64,000 bases of DNA, taken from Pseudomonas sp. MYb60 (GTDB lineage Bacteria > Pseudomonadota > Gammaproteobacteria > Pseudomonadales > Pseudomonadaceae). The notes beneath the pieces were generated by a model, which was not told where the DNA came from, made no database searches, and saw only the letters and a program-made list of their open reading frames with translations. The DNA is taken from contig NZ_PCOZ01000012.1 in assembly GCF_002979555.1 (NCBI RefSeq), forward strand, positions 1 to 64,000, given 5' to 3'. This document shows positions 55,302-64,000 of this stretch, one piece after another; position 1 is the first letter of the stretch; every line of letters begins with the position of its first letter. A program made the position numbers and the translations under genes.

Positions 55302-56567
55302 TTAGTTGCTCTTGACGGCGTGATCCGGCTTTTTGTCGTTACCCGGGATGTATGGGCTCCACGGCTGGGCACGGATCGGCTCCTGGGTCTGCCACACCAC
55401 CGAGAACTGCCCATCGGCCTGGATCTCGCCGATCATCACCGGCTTGTGCAGGTGGTGGTTGGTCTTGTCCATGGTCAGAGTGAAGCCCGACGGCGCAGCA
55501 AAGGTCTGCCCGCCGAGTGCTTCACGCACTTTGTCGACGTCGGTGGACTTGGCTTTCTCCGCCGCCTGCGCCCACATGTGGATGCCCACGTAGGTGGCTT
55601 CCATCGGGTCGTTGGTCACGGCTTTGTCGGCGCCCGGCAGGTTGTGTTTCTTGGCGTAGGCTTTCCAGTCGGCGACGAACTTGGTGTTGACCGGGTTCTC
55701 CACCGACTGGAAGTAGTTCCAGGCCGCGAGGTTGCCCACCAGCGGCTTGGTGTCGATACCGCGCAATTCCTCTTCACCCACGGAGAACGCCACCACCGGT
55801 ACGTCGGTCGCCTTCAGGCCCTGGTTGGCCAGTTCCTTGTAGAACGGCACGTTGGAGTCGCCGTTCACCGTGGAGATCACGGCGGTCTTGCCGCCGGCCG
55901 AGAACTTTTTGATGTTGGCGACGATGGTCTGGTAATCGGCATGACCGAACGGGGTGTAGACCTCTTCGATGTCTTTGTCCGCCACGCCTTTGGAATGCAG
56001 GAACGAGCGCAGGATCTTGTTGGTGGTGCGCGGGTACACGTAGTCGGTGCCCAACAGGAAGAAACGCTTGGCCGCGCCGCCTTCTTCGCTCATCAGGTAT
56101 TCCACTGCCGGAATCGCCTGCTGGTTCGGTGCCGCACCGGTATAGAACACGTTGGGCGACATTTCTTCGCCTTCGTATTGCACCGGGTAGAACAGCAGGC
56201 CGTTGAGTTCTTCGAACACCGGCAACACGGATTTACGCGACACCGAGGTCCAGCAGCCAAACACCACGGCGACCTTGTCCTGGGTCAGCAACTGGCGACC
56301 TTTCTCCGCGAACAGCGGCCAGTTGGACGCGGGGTCCACGACCACCGGTTCGAGCATCTTGCCGTTCACGCCGCCCTTGGCGTTGATTTCCTCGATGGTC
56401 ATCAGCGCCATGTCTTTGAGCGATGTTTCGGAAATGGCCATGGTGCCGGACAGCGAATGCAGGATGCCGACCTTGATGGTCTCGGCCGCCTGGACAGTCC
56501 AGGTCATGCCCATGGCGGCAATGGATGCCGACAGTGTGAAAGCCTTGATCAAGCTGCGACGCTTCAT
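55302..56567 (-). CDS. urtA: Urea ABC transporter periplasmic binding protein UrtA
   Basis: A 421-residue precursor read from MKRRSLIKAFTLSASIAAMG (ATG 56567, with GGAGA upstream); the longer in-frame reading is not coding. The signal peptide has a twin arginine and could use the Tat route. The mature part starts AETIKVGILHSLSGTMAIS, the UrtA hallmark. It binds urea in the periplasm and is first in the urt-ure operon. Confidence 0.96.
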   Translation of the reverse strand: MKRRSLIKAFTLSASIAAMGMTWTVQAAETIKVGILHSLSGTMAISETSLKDMALMTIEEINAKGGVNGKMLEPVVVDPASNWPLFAEKGRQLLTQDKVAVVFGCWTSVSRKSVLPVFEELNGLLFYPVQYEGEEMSPNVFYTGAAPNQQAIPAVEYLMSEEGGAAKRFFLLGTDYVYPRTTNKILRSFLHSKGVADKDIEEVYTPFGHADYQTIVANIKKFSAGGKTAVISTVNGDSNVPFYKELANQGLKATDVPVVAFSVGEEELRGIDTKPLVGNLAAWNYFQSVENPVNTKFVADWKAYAKKHNLPGADKAVTNDPMEATYVGIHMWAQAAEKAKSTDVDKVREALGGQTFAAPSGFTLTMDKTNHHLHKPVMIGEIQADGQFSVVWQTQEPIRAQPWSPYIPGNDKKPDHAVKSN

Positions 56568-56619
56568 GGTGCGATCTCCGAGAACCCAAGTGTTGTTGTT
56601 GGACAGATGCAGGGGTGAT

Positions 56620-56635
56620 TGCAAAGGCTGTGCCT
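56620..56635 (-). promoter_or_regulatory. Sigma-54 promoter of the urt-ure operon
   Basis: On the minus strand AGGCACAGCCTTTGCA has GG-N10-GC spacing and matches most of TGGCACG-N4-TTGCW. It lies 53 bases before the urtA start. Confidence 0.65.
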
Positions 56636-56731
56636 GCTTCATGCCGGGGCCTGAATTCGGTGATGTGCGCCGAGGTGGGTGCAGTGCCCCGCACCGATTC
56701 GGCGCTCGATTCGCGTGATGGTGCGCCAGGG

Positions 56732-56746
56732 GCACTGTGCTGGTGC
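56732..56746. promoter_or_regulatory. NtrC-type enhancer site upstream of urtA
   Basis: GCACTGTGCTGGTGC has GCAC-N7-GTGC spacing and shares GCACTGT with the livJ site. It is about 100 bases upstream of the sigma-54 element. The 303-base gap to the TonB receptor stop holds no gene, only further GCAC/GTGC half-sites near 56680. Confidence 0.55.
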
Positions 56747-56870
56747 GTAGGCGAGCAGCTATGTAACGTCCGTGTCGATCACGAAGCGCCGGGAAGCAAG
56801 GCTTACTCGTTCTCGGTTCAGAGGCCTCTTGCGGATGCACCACGCCCTATTTGAACCGTGTTCTGGGCGG

Positions 56871-58979
56871 TTAGAAGGTGTAGTCCGCCGTGACGAAGAA
56901 CGCGCGCGGCTCACCCAGGATCCACTGCTGCCCGTCATTGTATTGGCTGACAGCGTACGTGCGGTCGAACAGGTTGTTCACTTGCAGGCCCAGGGTGGTG
57001 TTGCGCAGGGCCTGCCACGACACCGTGGCATCCACCACCGTGTAGCTCGGCAGCTCGTTCTGGTTGGCCATATCGGCATACCGCGCGTCCACATAACGCA
57101 CACTGGCGCCGGCGCGGACATCATCGGTCACGGCCTTGCTCAGCCACAGGTTGGCGGTGCGGCGTGGTACGTCCACGGGGCGGTTGCCGTCGCGGGACAC
57201 CGGTACGCCGTTCACCACCTGGTCGAAGTCGTCGTACTGCGCATGCACGATGGCCGCGTTGGCTTGCAGCTGCCAGGCGTGTGGCAGTTGCAAGTCAAGA
57301 CTGGCTTCCAGGCCACGGGAGGATTGCTGGCCGACCTGCTGCTTGAGGTCGGGGTTGCCGGGTACGTCGGTGAGCAGTTTCTTTTTGACGATGTGGTAGG
57401 CGGCCAGGGTCCATTCACCGCGCTGGTTCCAGAAGGCTTGCTTGATGCCGATCTCGCTCTGCTTGGCGGTAGAGAGGTCGAACTGCTGCTGACCCTGGCT
57501 CAAGGAAATCAAGCCGCCGACCCCATCGGTGCTGGTGGCTTGTTGGCCATAGATCGAGGTGTCCGGGGTGAGCGCATACACCACCCCTGCCTTCCAGTTG
57601 TTGCCGGTGAGGGTTTTGTCGGACTGGCTGCCATCGCGTAGATCATCGCGGTCGACGTGGGCATAGTCGCGGCGGATGCCGGTGACCAGTGCCAGCTTGT
57701 CGGTGAGCTGCAGACGGTTTTCGGCAAAGCCCGCGACGGTTTTGGTGGTCGTCGCGAACAGCGGCTTGAACGGATCGCTACTCGCAAACTGCCCGGCTAC
57801 CGGGTGGTTCACGTCGATGGCTTGGCCGTCGCTGAAGCTGTCGGTGAACGGCGAGTTACTGGCCAGGCGAAAGCGGATGCGGTTGTATTCCACGCCGGCC
57901 ACGGTCTGGCTGTCGAGACCGAACAGGCTGTGCTTGAAGGTGAAGGACTGGCGATCGCCGACCTGTTCCTGATTGTGCTTGATGCCAAAGTTGCCGCTGC
58001 GGGTGAGTTGGCCGTTGGTGAAATTGTAGTTCTCGGCGTTCTGCCAGCGACGCTGGTTTTTCAGGTAGAACAACTCGTTGGTGGCGCTGACGTTGTCGCT
58101 GATCTGCCACTCGCTGGTCAGGCGCGTCCATTGGTCGTTGTAGTGCTGGGTGTCGTTGCTGACGTTGTAGTTCTTGTCGCGCAGGCTTTTGTGCAGGCGG
58201 CCGTTGAGCAGCGGCGTGCCGAAGTCATTTTGCGGGCGTTGGTCGCCGTAGTCGCTGGCCAGGGTGAAGCTCAGGTTATCCGCCGCCTGCCAGCGCAACG
58301 CACCGCTGACGAAGTCGCTGCTGGAGTCGCCACGGTCGATGAAACCGTTGCTGCGCAGGCGATTGAGGTTGAGGCGATAGCTCAGGGTATCCGTCAGCGA
58401 GCCGCCACTGTCGAGGGCTTGTTGCTGGCGATCGTAGGCGCCGTAGCCGAGGCGGATGTGGTTTTCGATCTCGCCTTCAAACGGCTTTTTCGGCACGGTG
58501 TTGATCACCGCGCCGGTGGCGCCTTCGCCGTACAGCACCGAGGCCGGGCCGCGCAGTACGTCCACGCGCTCCACCGACCACGTGTCCACCGGGAAGGTCG
58601 AGGAGCCCATGCCCATGTACATGCGGTTGCCGTCGTAGAGCTGCATCACTGAGCCCTGGCCGGTAAAACCACGGGCCGACAGTGAGGTGCCGCCGTCACC
58701 CGGCGAACCGGTGCGGCTGACGCCGGTGGCGCGGGAAATCGCGTCCTGCACGCTGGCGTCGCCGCGTTCGCGAATCTGCGTGCCGGTCTGGCTTTCGACA
58801 CTGCCCGGCGTTTGCAGGGCCGTGAGGTTCAGGCGCGAACCGGCCGTGGTCGGGGTCTTGAGGTCGACGTGTTCGTTGTCCACGGCGGGTGCGTTGACGG
58901 CGCTGGCAGGCAGGGTCAGGGCGTAGGCGTGGTGATGCAAGGCGAGCAGGCACAGCCCGGACGCGAGGTAGTTGTTCAT
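56871..58979 (-). CDS. TonB-dependent siderophore-type receptor
   Basis: A 702-residue outer-membrane receptor read from MNNYLASGLCLLALHHHAYA (signal peptide). The plug domain (about 60-180) contains QDAISRATGVSRTGSPGDGG and VERVDVLRGPASVLYGEGATG. The 22-strand barrel ends with Phe (VTADYTF), as required for membrane assembly. No signalling domain precedes the plug, so no sigma/anti-sigma control is implied, and I see no Fur box. It follows the PepSY gene, so a shared metal-uptake role is possible. The ligand is unknown: ferric siderophore or copper chelate. Confidence 0.9.
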   Translation of the reverse strand: MNNYLASGLCLLALHHHAYALTLPASAVNAPAVDNEHVDLKTPTTAGSRLNLTALQTPGSVESQTGTQIRERGDASVQDAISRATGVSRTGSPGDGGTSLSARGFTGQGSVMQLYDGNRMYMGMGSSTFPVDTWSVERVDVLRGPASVLYGEGATGAVINTVPKKPFEGEIENHIRLGYGAYDRQQQALDSGGSLTDTLSYRLNLNRLRSNGFIDRGDSSSDFVSGALRWQAADNLSFTLASDYGDQRPQNDFGTPLLNGRLHKSLRDKNYNVSNDTQHYNDQWTRLTSEWQISDNVSATNELFYLKNQRRWQNAENYNFTNGQLTRSGNFGIKHNQEQVGDRQSFTFKHSLFGLDSQTVAGVEYNRIRFRLASNSPFTDSFSDGQAIDVNHPVAGQFASSDPFKPLFATTTKTVAGFAENRLQLTDKLALVTGIRRDYAHVDRDDLRDGSQSDKTLTGNNWKAGVVYALTPDTSIYGQQATSTDGVGGLISLSQGQQQFDLSTAKQSEIGIKQAFWNQRGEWTLAAYHIVKKKLLTDVPGNPDLKQQVGQQSSRGLEASLDLQLPHAWQLQANAAIVHAQYDDFDQVVNGVPVSRDGNRPVDVPRRTANLWLSKAVTDDVRAGASVRYVDARYADMANQNELPSYTVVDATVSWQALRNTTLGLQVNNLFDRTYAVSQYNDGQQWILGEPRAFFVTADYTF

Positions 58980-59005
58980 TGATGGGTCAGTCTTCTTTGG
59001 AGGAT

Positions 59006-59028
59006 GCTCGCCGCGTGTGGCGGCGAGC
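59006..59028. terminator. Hairpin between the PepSY and TonB receptor genes
   Basis: GCTCGCCG and CGGCGAGC form a perfect 8-base stem with a 7-base loop, just upstream of the receptor start. It could be a weak terminator or leader structure; no T run. Confidence 0.3.
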
Positions 59029-59129
59029 AACGATAACGCAGAGGGTGTTATGGGTTAACACGTGTTCGCTGCGCGGCCACAGTCGCGCAAGGTTACAGAA
59101 AGTGCTCTAGAACGGGCATCTCGCCGGGT

Positions 59130-60512
59130 TCATGCCGAACCTGAGGCGGATTCATGTTGACCGAAAAAGCGCGAAAGAATCAGGCGATCCAGCACCCACA
59201 CGGCGATCAGCGAGGCGCCCACCAGCGGGAAAATGATCGCCAGGCCGAGCATCACTGCCATCGCCGTCTTCCATTTCGGCAGGTCATGGCGCAGCGGCGG
59301 GACGCCGAGCTTGCCCTCGGGTTTGCGCTTCCACCAGATCACCACGCCGCTGACGGCACTGAGCAGGATCATCAGGCAGATCAGCAGCACGATCAGTTGG
59401 TTGACCCAGCCGAACATCTTGCCCTCGTGCAGCATCACGCCGGTCTCAGTGGCGCGTGCGACGGTGTTGTAGTGCTCCCAGCGCACATCGGCGAGGACCT
59501 TGCCGGTGTATTGGTCCACATGCAGGGTCGCATCGTTGCGCGGGTCGTCGGCGAACACCGCGACAGTGAACACGCCTTCGGCAGTGGTGGGGAAGGTGAT
59601 GCTGTAGCCGGGCTCGACCTTGCGTGCGGTGGCTAGGTCGACCACTTGTTGCAGGCGCACGGTTGGCGCGGCAGGGCCTGAGTGCATCGCGCCGTGGTTC
59701 ATGTGTTCGGCGTGGTCGCCGGACATCGGCATCGGCGTGTTTTCCATGGCCCAGGGCACGGTCTGTTGGTGGGCGCTGTTGAGCACGCGGGCCTGCTGGT
59801 CCGACGTCGGTACGTCATTCCACATGGCCGCCGGGAATGTGTTCCACAGGTCGGCGTACTGCTTGCCCCAAAAGCCGGTCCAGGTCATGCCACTGAGCAG
59901 CATCACCAGCAACAGCGACGCGCCCCAGAAACCCGTGACTGCATGCAGGTCGCGCCACAGCACCCGACCGCGAGTGTTCAAGCGCGGCCACAGCACACCG
60001 GCCGCCGACTTGCCGCGCGGCCACCACAGGTAGAGGCCGGACACCACCAGCATCACGCCCCAACCGGCGGCCAGCTCCACGAGGCGGTCGCCCGTGGTGC
60101 CGATCATCAGCTCACCGTGCAGGGCGCGGGCGATGGCTTGCAGGTTGTACTTGGCGTCCTGTTCGCCGAGCACGGTGCCACGGTAGGGGTCGACGAACAC
60201 CGTCAGCTCGCGACCGTCGTTGTGCATCACGAATTGTGCGCTGCGGGTGGCGGTGGCCGGGGGCAGGTATTGGCTGATAGCGGCCTGGGGGTAGGCCAGT
60301 TTGGCGCGCATGAGTTGCTCGTCGGCACTCAGGGCGTGTTCGGCGGCCGGCACATTGAGCAGGTCGCCGTACATCAGCGGATCGAGTTGGGGCTTGAACA
60401 GGTAGATGATGCCGGTCAGGGCCAGCAGCACCATAAAGGGCGCCACAAACAGCCCGGCGTAAAAATGCCAACGCCAGGCCAGGTTGTAGAAAGAGATTTT
60501 TTGAGTATTCAT
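59130..60512 (-). CDS. PepSY-domain inner-membrane protein, probable metal reductase
   Basis: A 460-residue protein from MNTQKISFYNLAWRWHFYAG. It has four main membrane helices (near 18-40, 165-185, 210-230, 375-400, plus one near 425) and PepSY regions in the periplasmic loops. Conserved His residues at membrane edges suggest heme. The second loop holds a Met/His-rich stretch, MPMSGDHAEHMNHGAMHSG, likely to bind copper. Such proteins are thought to reduce metals delivered by TonB receptors. It lies directly after oprC. Confidence 0.85.
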   Translation of the reverse strand: MNTQKISFYNLAWRWHFYAGLFVAPFMVLLALTGIIYLFKPQLDPLMYGDLLNVPAAEHALSADEQLMRAKLAYPQAAISQYLPPATATRSAQFVMHNDGRELTVFVDPYRGTVLGEQDAKYNLQAIARALHGELMIGTTGDRLVELAAGWGVMLVVSGLYLWWPRGKSAAGVLWPRLNTRGRVLWRDLHAVTGFWGASLLLVMLLSGMTWTGFWGKQYADLWNTFPAAMWNDVPTSDQQARVLNSAHQQTVPWAMENTPMPMSGDHAEHMNHGAMHSGPAAPTVRLQQVVDLATARKVEPGYSITFPTTAEGVFTVAVFADDPRNDATLHVDQYTGKVLADVRWEHYNTVARATETGVMLHEGKMFGWVNQLIVLLICLMILLSAVSGVVIWWKRKPEGKLGVPPLRHDLPKWKTAMAVMLGLAIIFPLVGASLIAVWVLDRLILSRFFGQHESASGSA

Positions 60513-60600
60513 CAGGGTGTGCTCCGCAAGGTGATGGATCTTGTAAACGGGGCTGGCAGGCAACCCCTTTGTCGGTAAGGCCGACGCCTACTGCGGTGCT

Positions 60601-62637
60601 TTAGAAACTCATGTCGATTTTAGTCCAGAGCGTTCGCCCCGGCTCCTTGATGGCCTGCGGGTCGCTGGCCGGGTAGCCAAAGCCGGCGTTGCCGGCCAGG
60701 TTCAAGTGCTCGGCGTAGGCCTTGCCGAACAGGTTGTCGACGCCGGTGCTGACCTTGAAGTTTTTGTTGATGCGGTACGCAGCATTCAGCGAGAACACGC
60801 CAAAGCCGCCGCTCTTGTCGAAGTCCTTGCCGACCACATTGCCTTTGTTCTGGTCGATACGATTTTGCGCGGCGACAACGCGCCACAGCGCACCGGCGCT
60901 CCAGTCGTCTTCGCTGTAGGTGAGGCCGAGGCGAGCATCCAGTGGCGGCATTTGCGGCAGGGCCTTGCCGTCACTGCTGTTCTTGCCCCAGGCGTAGGCC
61001 AGGGTGGCGTCGGCTTTCCAGTGGCGGGCAAGCGTGTACGCCGCGCCCAGTTCGCCGCCCATGATCCGCGCATCGACGTTGCGCGCCTGGGAGGTGGTGC
61101 CCATCATCCCGGGCCGGTAGTCGAACAGGATGAAATCGCGTACCTGGCCGATGTAGCCCGAGGCCCAGGCTTCGAGGTCGTCAGCTTTGTACTGCGCGCC
61201 GAAATCGAGCTGGGTAGTCTTCTCCGGTTTTACTCCGTCGAAAGCGTTCACCGAACCGACGGCGCCGGTGTTGGGCGAGAACAGCTCCCAGTAATCCGGG
61301 AAGCGTTGCGAATGCCCCAGGCCGGCGTAGAGGGTGGTGTCGGCAAGGTCGTGCTCATAGCGCACAAAACCCGATGGCAAGGTGTCTGCACGCGTGTCGT
61401 TGGCGGTGGCGCTGGTGGCCCGGAAGTCCTTGGCCGAGGCGCGGTCCAGGCGCGCGCCGGTGATCAGCCGGTCGCGGTCGGCGGCGTACCAGGTGAGTTC
61501 GCCGAACACGCCGTAATTGTGGAAGTTGGCGTCCTTGGTGCGCGGCAATGCCTTGTAGGTGTCGATGCCCATGCTGCTGCGCTGGCGGTGTTCGTTGGTC
61601 TGCGCGTCCAGGCCGCCGATCAGTTGCACATCCTCCCAACGCCAGGTGGCCTTGACCCGTGCACCGAGGGTGCGGCGGTCGACGTTGGAGGCCATGGGCC
61701 CGGCCATCATCCCGGTGCCCGACGGTGTGCGCAGGCTGTAGTTGTCCATCACATGGTCGGCGTAGTTGTAGTAGACCTGGGCTTCGACCTTGTCCAGCAC
61801 TTCGCCAAGGTTGGATTTCTCGAACCGCACCCCCAGGCTCTCGCGCAGGAACTGCGAGCCATCCATGCCGCGCCCGGCGTAGCGTGCCTGGCCATCGCCA
61901 CGCCCGGCGGTGAGTTCCAGCAGGGTGTCGGCATCGGGGGTGAAGCCGACGGCGACGTCACCGTTCCACTTGTCGTAGCGCGACGCGACGGTGTCGTTGT
62001 TGCCGTCCTTGTAGTCGTCGGCGTGGGCCTGGTTGCCGATCACGCGCACATAGCCCAGCGGGCCACCAGCGGCGGCGTCGATGACTTTGTCGAAACGCCC
62101 GTTGGAGCCGGCCAGCACACTGGCGTTGAGGCGTGTGCCCAGTTCGCCGAACTGCTCCGGTTCGCGCTCGAACAGCACCGTGCCGGCCGATGCTCCGGGG
62201 CCCCACAGAACGGTTTGCGGGCCCTTGATCACGGTGAGTTGGTCGTAGGTTTCCGGGGAAATGTACGAAGTAGGGGCGTCCATCCGACCGGGGCAGGCAC
62301 CGAGCATCATGCTGCCGTTGGCAAGGATGTTCAGGCGCGAGCCAAACATGCCGCGTAGCACCGGGTCGCCATTGGTGCCGCCGTTACGCACCAGGGCGAA
62401 GCCGGGAATGGTCTTGAGGTAGTCGCCGCCATCGCTGGCGGGCACCGGTTGGCGTGGGTCCTTGGGGTTGGTGACCACGGTCAGCGGCGAGCTGGGTGCA
62501 ATCGCAGTGATCACCGTGGGGGTCAGCTCATGCTCGGCGTGCTCGTCAGCCTGAACATAGGGGGTCAGTAGCGCGCCGCACAGGGCGGCGAGCACAGGGG
62601 TACATCCCAAACGGGAGTCAGCAGTCACTCTGGACAT
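60601..62637 (-). CDS. oprC: Outer-membrane TonB-dependent copper receptor OprC
   Basis: A 678-residue precursor from MSRVTADSRLGC, the start giving a standard signal peptide ending PYVQA. Plug-domain marks are VLRGMFGSRLNIL and LTVIKGPQTVLWGPGASAGT. The copper-binding CxxxM-HxM set described for P. aeruginosa OprC is visible as Cys115-PGR-Met119 and His295-Val-Met297. The barrel ends with Phe. It imports copper. Two earlier starts (TTG, ATG) lack a ribosome-binding site. Confidence 0.93.
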   Translation of the reverse strand: MSRVTADSRLGCTPVLAALCGALLTPYVQADEHAEHELTPTVITAIAPSSPLTVVTNPKDPRQPVPASDGGDYLKTIPGFALVRNGGTNGDPVLRGMFGSRLNILANGSMMLGACPGRMDAPTSYISPETYDQLTVIKGPQTVLWGPGASAGTVLFEREPEQFGELGTRLNASVLAGSNGRFDKVIDAAAGGPLGYVRVIGNQAHADDYKDGNNDTVASRYDKWNGDVAVGFTPDADTLLELTAGRGDGQARYAGRGMDGSQFLRESLGVRFEKSNLGEVLDKVEAQVYYNYADHVMDNYSLRTPSGTGMMAGPMASNVDRRTLGARVKATWRWEDVQLIGGLDAQTNEHRQRSSMGIDTYKALPRTKDANFHNYGVFGELTWYAADRDRLITGARLDRASAKDFRATSATANDTRADTLPSGFVRYEHDLADTTLYAGLGHSQRFPDYWELFSPNTGAVGSVNAFDGVKPEKTTQLDFGAQYKADDLEAWASGYIGQVRDFILFDYRPGMMGTTSQARNVDARIMGGELGAAYTLARHWKADATLAYAWGKNSSDGKALPQMPPLDARLGLTYSEDDWSAGALWRVVAAQNRIDQNKGNVVGKDFDKSGGFGVFSLNAAYRINKNFKVSTGVDNLFGKAYAEHLNLAGNAGFGYPASDPQAIKEPGRTLWTKIDMSF

Positions 62638-62732
62638 GACACGTTCCATCAATCAATCGTAAACAACACGGCCAGCAGCCTGCGGCTGTCTATCTGAAGT
62701 CGGCCGGTGTGAAGTGGCGCTATGTAAAGTGC

Positions 62733-63122
62733 TTACGCGTTGATGGGGGGAGCACGGCTGCGGGCGCCGGGGAAGATGCTCTGTCGGGCATGGCCCAGGC
62801 GCGTGGCAGGGCTGAGGGCGTTGGCGGGCGGTGGGGCGTTGAGGGTGAACGTTGAAACGCCACCGGGCAGGGCTGGGCAGCTGTAGAGCAGGTCGCAATA
62901 GCCGCACTTGGACCAGAGGGCGTGGTGTTCGTCAGGGGCTTTAGGGTGATGGGAGGCACCGTGCTCCATCGGCATGTCCATCGACATGCCGGCGTGATGG
63001 TCCATCGGCATCGCTTGGGAAATCAGCGGACCGATAAAGATCATCAGCATGGCGAACAGGCTGATCCAACTGCCGCGTTTCACACGCGACTGTGGAGACA
63101 GCCTGGCGCGAGGGGCGCCCAT
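62733..63122 (-). CDS. DUF2946-like Met/His-rich membrane-anchored protein
   Basis: A 129-residue protein. A basic N-terminus leads to one hydrophobic segment (about 18-38). Then comes a dense Met/His stretch (MPMDHHAGMSMDMPMEHG) and CGYC. These suggest copper binding at the outer face of the membrane. It lies 11 bases after the PCu(A)C gene and 95 bases before oprC. DUF2946 proteins are common in such clusters; function unproven. Confidence 0.78.
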   Translation of the reverse strand: MGAPRARLSPQSRVKRGSWISLFAMLMIFIGPLISQAMPMDHHAGMSMDMPMEHGASHHPKAPDEHHALWSKCGYCDLLYSCPALPGGVSTFTLNAPPPANALSPATRLGHARQSIFPGARSRAPPINA

Positions 63123-63133
63123 CGAACGTCAGC

Positions 63134-63616
63134 CTATTGCGCGTGTTTGTGCTCGCGGGCGGCCATCGGCGGCACCTTTTGCACCGACACTTGCACCTCG
63201 ACCTTGCCGGCCTTTTCGAAGGTGAGGGTCAGCGGAAAGTGCTTGCCGTCGGCCAGCAGGCTGCGGTCTTTAAGGCCCAGCAGCATCACGTGGTAAGCCA
63301 TGGGCGCGAAGGTCAGGTCGCCCTTGGCCGGCACGGCGACGCTGGGCACCTGCTGCATCTTCATCAGATCACCCTGCATGACGTGCTCGTGCAACTCGGC
63401 CTTGTCGGCCACGGGCGTCTCGACATTCAGCAGGCGGTCCGGGGTTTCCCCTGTGTTGTGGACGACAAAATACGCCGCGACGGTGGGCGCATTCGGTGGC
63501 AATTCCTGGGACCAGGGTTCGCTGACCAGCAGGTCGCCGGCCTTGTAGTCATCAGCATTGGCAGCACTGAACACCGGCAGCAACAGCGCGGCCAGAAGCA
63601 AGGAAGATTTGAGCAT
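63134..63616 (-). CDS. Periplasmic copper chaperone PCu(A)C
   Basis: A 160-residue precursor from MLKSSLLLAALLLPVFSAANA. The PCu(A)C domain follows, with the Cu(I) motif: HEHVMQGDLMKM, then HVM in MAYHVMLLGL about 20 residues later, and a His-rich tail (REHKHAQ). It delivers Cu(I) in the periplasm, for example to cytochrome oxidase. GGAGA precedes the start. Confidence 0.9.
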   Translation of the reverse strand: MLKSSLLLAALLLPVFSAANADDYKAGDLLVSEPWSQELPPNAPTVAAYFVVHNTGETPDRLLNVETPVADKAELHEHVMQGDLMKMQQVPSVAVPAKGDLTFAPMAYHVMLLGLKDRSLLADGKHFPLTLTFEKAGKVEVQVSVQKVPPMAAREHKHAQ

Positions 63617-63662
63617 GGCAGTTCTCCAGAACGGGACTAAACGCAGTTCACTTGCGAATAAA

Positions 63663-64000
63663 TCAAACCGTTGGAGACGCGCGAGGGTTGAGGCTCGGCC
63701 ATTGCTGGCGTGGGGTAGGGGGTTGCAGTTGGGTCGGCGGCAAACGTGGTGAGGTGTTGAATTGCGCGACATACAACTGCGGCACATGCCCCGGCAACGC
63801 CACCAACGGCGCCGAGCCCGAGCAACACCAGCAATGCTGCATGGTGGAGTGATCGTCCTGCTGCGGCGTCGGAATTTCCAGCTTGCCGAGGGCGATGGTC
63901 TTGAGGCTGGCGCCGTTGGAGGAGCAGAAACTGCCCCACATCAGTTGCTTGACCGGGTCATCCGACAGCTGCATTGCACCGGCCATCGGCATTGCAAAGG
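63663..64000 (-). CDS. DUF2946-family protein, cut by the window edge
   Basis: The open frame runs off the right edge, so the true start lies beyond 64000. The visible part has the family pattern: MQLSDDPVKQLMWGSFCSSNG, then MQHCWCCSGSAPL. Cys and Met residues suggest copper. It is upstream of, and probably co-transcribed with, the PCu(A)C gene, from which it is 46 bases away. Confidence 0.75.
   Translation of the reverse strand, partial: FAMPMAGAMQLSDDPVKQLMWGSFCSSNGASLKTIALGKLEIPTPQQDDHSTMQHCWCCSGSAPLVALPGHVPQLYVAQFNTSPRLPPTQLQPPTPRQQWPSLNPRASPTV

Overview
The window looks like a chromosomal segment of a fluorescent Pseudomonas (P. fluorescens group). Coding is dense and GC-rich. It carries azurin, an L-pipecolate/lysine pathway, urease with a Urt urea transporter, and many copies of the short palindromic REP/REPIN repeats typical of these genomes. 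From memory, much of the gene order (azu-nadE-pncB, a HAAT ABC operon, ureG-F-E, desT, a ferritin, an Hsp70, urease structural genes, urt genes) matches a block of the P. aeruginosa chromosome, so most of the window is core genome. I see no tRNA, rRNA, CRISPR array, integrase, transposase or phage gene.

Layout. 0.2-7 kb: a three-gene transglutaminase / ATP-grasp / alpha-E operon behind a sigma-54 type promoter. 7-10 kb: a small protein, azurin with an ANR/FNR-like box, nadE and pncB. 10-14 kb: a LysR regulator divergent from amaB-amaA (lysine catabolism). 14-20 kb: livJHMGF-type amino-acid ABC transporter behind a consensus sigma-54 promoter. 20-24 kb: a gene-free stretch with DnaA-box-like sequences, then ydfG, a CDF transporter and a sugar epimerase. 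24-26 kb: ureEFGJ (nickel accessory genes). 26-38 kb: NlpC/P60, DesT-like TetR, a repeat-containing secreted protein, AsmA, ferritin-like protein, a lipase, DMT exporter with AraC regulator, PsiF, AI-2E family protein, Hsp70 and CbpA. 38.4-46.6 kb: one 2704-residue gene. 46.6-56.6 kb: urtABCDE-ureDA-GNAT-GNAT-ureB-ureC, read leftwards as one probable operon. 56.9-64 kb: copper/iron uptake genes (TonB receptor, PepSY membrane protein, OprC, PCu(A)C chaperone, two DUF2946-type proteins), the last cut by the window edge.

The main candidate for something new is the 2704-residue protein. It has a dermonecrotic-toxin-like N-terminal region, three leucine-rich-repeat blocks, an IpaH/SspH-type NEL E3 ubiquitin ligase domain with the Cys-x-Asp motif, and a C-terminal region that reads as a SET-type lysine methyltransferase. 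If correct, one secreted effector would combine ubiquitin ligation and protein methylation. It sits between otherwise conserved housekeeping genes.

A second theme is nitrogen control. Sigma-54 elements with correct GG-N10-GC spacing lie before livJ, urtA and ureE and before the transglutaminase operon. GCAC-N7-GTGC sites of the NtrC type lie upstream of livJ and urtA. The separated urease accessory and structural/transport clusters therefore look co-regulated.
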